Below, one piece after another: positions 5,425 through 6,438 of a stretch of 6,438 nt of DNA (position 1 is its first letter; every line of letters begins with the position of its first letter). This stretch comes from Gammaproteobacteria bacterium. GTDB taxonomy: Bacteria > Pseudomonadota > Gammaproteobacteria > S144-34. The position numbers and the translations under genes are program-made. Under the pieces are notes generated by a model. It was not told the origin of the DNA. It ran no database searches and was given only the letters and a program-made list of their open reading frames with translations. Location: NCBI GenBank assembly GCA_015487895.1, contig WFOW01000048.1:1-6438 (forward strand). The letters run 5' to 3'.

Positions 5425-6093
5425 TCAACGGCCGCGCAGGTAGCGCGCGTCGTCGAAGGTCCAGATCCAGCGTGGGCGCATCCCGACCAGCGCCGTCACG
5501 AGCGCGCCGTTGAGGAAGGCCTCGGGCAGCATGAGCAGGGGCAGGAAGGGCAGGTAGGCGCCGGAAAGCGCCGCCGGCCCGTCCCCGCTCGCGAGCCGGA
5601 GCAGGACGAGCTGGGCGGTCACGCTCGCCGCCATGGCGAGGGCTGCCCCGAAGAACCCCGCCAGAAATATGTAGACAAACAGGTGCGGCGGCAGCCAGCG
5701 CTCCACGGCCCGCAGCACCCCGTGGCTCACGGCCACCGGCAGCACCGTGGCGAGGAGGCCGTTGAGGCCGACGAGCTCCCAGCGCGAGAGCCCGTAGGCG
5801 CCGGTGCCTGCGAGCGCGAGCGCCATCGCCATCAGCGCGAGCCGCCAGCCGAACATGAGCGTGAGCACCGTGGCGCCGAGGAGATGCACCCCGAGCCCCG
5901 GCACCACGGAACCGCGGATGGTCCACAGGAACAGCAGGACGACGGCGGCGCCGAAGAAGACATGCTGCATCTCGCCCTCGCGCAGGCGGGCCCACGGCGC
6001 ACGTCGCGCCGCCGAGACGAGAACGAGGCCGTAGACGCCCGACGCAGCCCACACGAGCGCCGGAGGCAGGGCACCTTCGGGGAGGGCGATCAC
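5425..6093 (-). CDS. CbiM-family membrane protein (energy-coupling factor transporter permease-like)
   Basis: This 222-residue membrane protein has about six helices and matches the CbiM/NikM family of substrate-binding components of cobalt and nickel ECF transporters. Telling segments are LPEGALPP (4-11), PGLGVHLLGATVLTLMFGW (65-83), LPEAFLNGALVTALVG (189-204) and WTFDDARYL (211-219). Similar stand-alone proteins occur in other gammaproteobacteria, usually named energy-coupling factor ABC transporter permease without known substrate. True CbiM/NikM proteins start Met-His, where His2 binds metal; this one reads MIALPEG, with no His2. No ATPase, CbiQ or CbiN gene is adjacent. I chose GTG at 6093 because homology begins there and a likely promoter -10 covers the alternative ATG at 6141, which would give 238 residues. 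Family placement is fairly sure; substrate is unknown. Confidence 0.8.
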   Translation of the reverse strand: MIALPEGALPPALVWAASGVYGLVLVSAARRAPWARLREGEMQHVFFGAAVVLLFLWTIRGSVVPGLGVHLLGATVLTLMFGWRLALMAMALALAGTGAYGLSRWELVGLNGLLATVLPVAVSHGVLRAVERWLPPHLFVYIFLAGFFGAALAMAASVTAQLVLLRLASGDGPAALSGAYLPFLPLLMLPEAFLNGALVTALVGMRPRWIWTFDDARYLRGR

Positions 6094-6136
6094 GGGTGCG
6101 CTCTTTGCAGCCACCGCGCACGGTCGGCGCCACCCG

Positions 6137-6166
6137 AGCATAGGGCGGGAGGCCTGACGGTGGCAA
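6137..6166 (-). promoter_or_regulatory. Likely promoter of the CbiM-like gene
   Basis: On the minus strand TTGCCA (6166-6161) matches five of six -35 consensus bases, and TATGCT (6142-6137) matches four of six -10 bases, with an 18-base spacer. Transcription would begin near 6130, downstream of the ATG at 6141, which favours the GTG start at 6093 and a leader of roughly 35-40 bases. Confidence 0.45.
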
Positions 6167-6199
6167 GCGGCGCGGTGGCCGCGACCGTCTTCCTCCCGC

Positions 6200-6205
6200 T
6201 ACAAT
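6200..6205 (+). promoter_or_regulatory. Possible -10 element for the HDOD gene
   Basis: TACAAT differs from the sigma-70 -10 consensus at one base and stands out in very GC-rich surroundings. It lies about 85 bases upstream of the HDOD start. No good -35 is visible at 16-18 bases upstream (TGGCCG at 6176-6181 matches three of six), so an activator or another sigma factor may be needed. The rest of the leader shows no obvious structure. Confidence 0.35.
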
Positions 6206-6289
6206 GCCAAGGACGCGCGGCGCCGCCACGACGAGGGACCGCGACGGCACCCACCGGCGGGGCCACGCCCCGGATAGGGAGGAGGCCGA

Positions 6290-6438
6290 ATGGGCCTGAC
6301 CGCCGCCGAGCTCGTGCGGGGCACCGTCGAGCTCGTCTCGCTGCCCGAGGCGCTCGTGCGCCTCAATGTCCTCGTGGAGGACCCACGGAGCACCGTCGAG
6401 CAGATCGCCCGCGTCATCGAGACCGACTCGGCCCTCAC
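6290..6438 (+). CDS. HDOD-domain protein (N-terminal 49 residues, cut by right edge)
   Basis: The visible part begins MGLTAAELVRGTVELVSLPE and continues through VRLNVLVEDPRSTVEQIARV (23-42) to IETDSAL (43-49). A leading helix, then LPE, a helix, a short loop with DP, and IARVIETDSAL is the start of the HDOD domain, a non-catalytic relative of HD phosphohydrolases found in bacterial signalling and regulatory proteins. What follows the domain (GGDEF, EAL, receiver or nothing) lies beyond the edge, so a specific role cannot be given. The ATG at 6290 has AGGGAGGAGG (6276-6285) just upstream, a very strong ribosome binding site. It is divergent from the CbiM-like gene. Confidence 0.8.
   Translation, partial: MGLTAAELVRGTVELVSLPEALVRLNVLVEDPRSTVEQIARVIETDSAL

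Overview
The window is very GC-rich, with strong G/C preference at third codon positions. Its proteins look like those of a high-GC proteobacterium, most likely a gammaproteobacterium with an aerobic, cytochrome-rich respiratory chain. That assignment rests on gene content and protein style only, so the genus is not determined. The theme is haem handling and cytochrome production. I see no prophage, CRISPR array, defence island, toxin-antitoxin pair, tRNA or rRNA, and no clearly new system; the least ordinary parts are non-coding.

Layout. Positions 1-3297 (minus strand, so read right to left) hold the System I cytochrome c maturation operon ccmA-ccmB-ccmC-ccmD-ccmE-ccmF; ccmF runs off the left edge. 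Four of the five junctions are 4-base stop/start overlaps (GTGA or ATGA). The exception is ccmB/ccmC, separated by 73 bases containing a GC-rich inverted repeat. Several of these genes start at GTG, each with a GGAGG-type ribosome binding site.

ctaA (haem A synthase, COX15-like) is divergent from ccmA across a gap of about 100 bases and reads rightward to 4504. Its last codons and stop lie inside a tandemly duplicated block of about 150-160 bases that carries REP-like palindromes (4491-4811). A CACCCG-rich stretch and a leftward intrinsic terminator (4883-4911) follow.

The terminator ends a small leftward gene for an exported monohaem cytochrome c5 (4935-5252). Upstream of it lies a leftward gene for a CbiM-family membrane protein (5425-6093). 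Divergent from that, at 6290, a rightward HDOD-domain protein begins and is cut by the right edge.

How the genes work together: CcmABCD load haem onto the chaperone CcmE and release it, and CcmF (with CcmH, expected beyond the left edge) attaches it to apocytochromes such as the cytochrome c5 encoded here. CtaA makes haem A for an aa3-type oxidase that could accept electrons from such cytochromes. The CbiM-like protein may move a transition metal, but no partner genes are visible.
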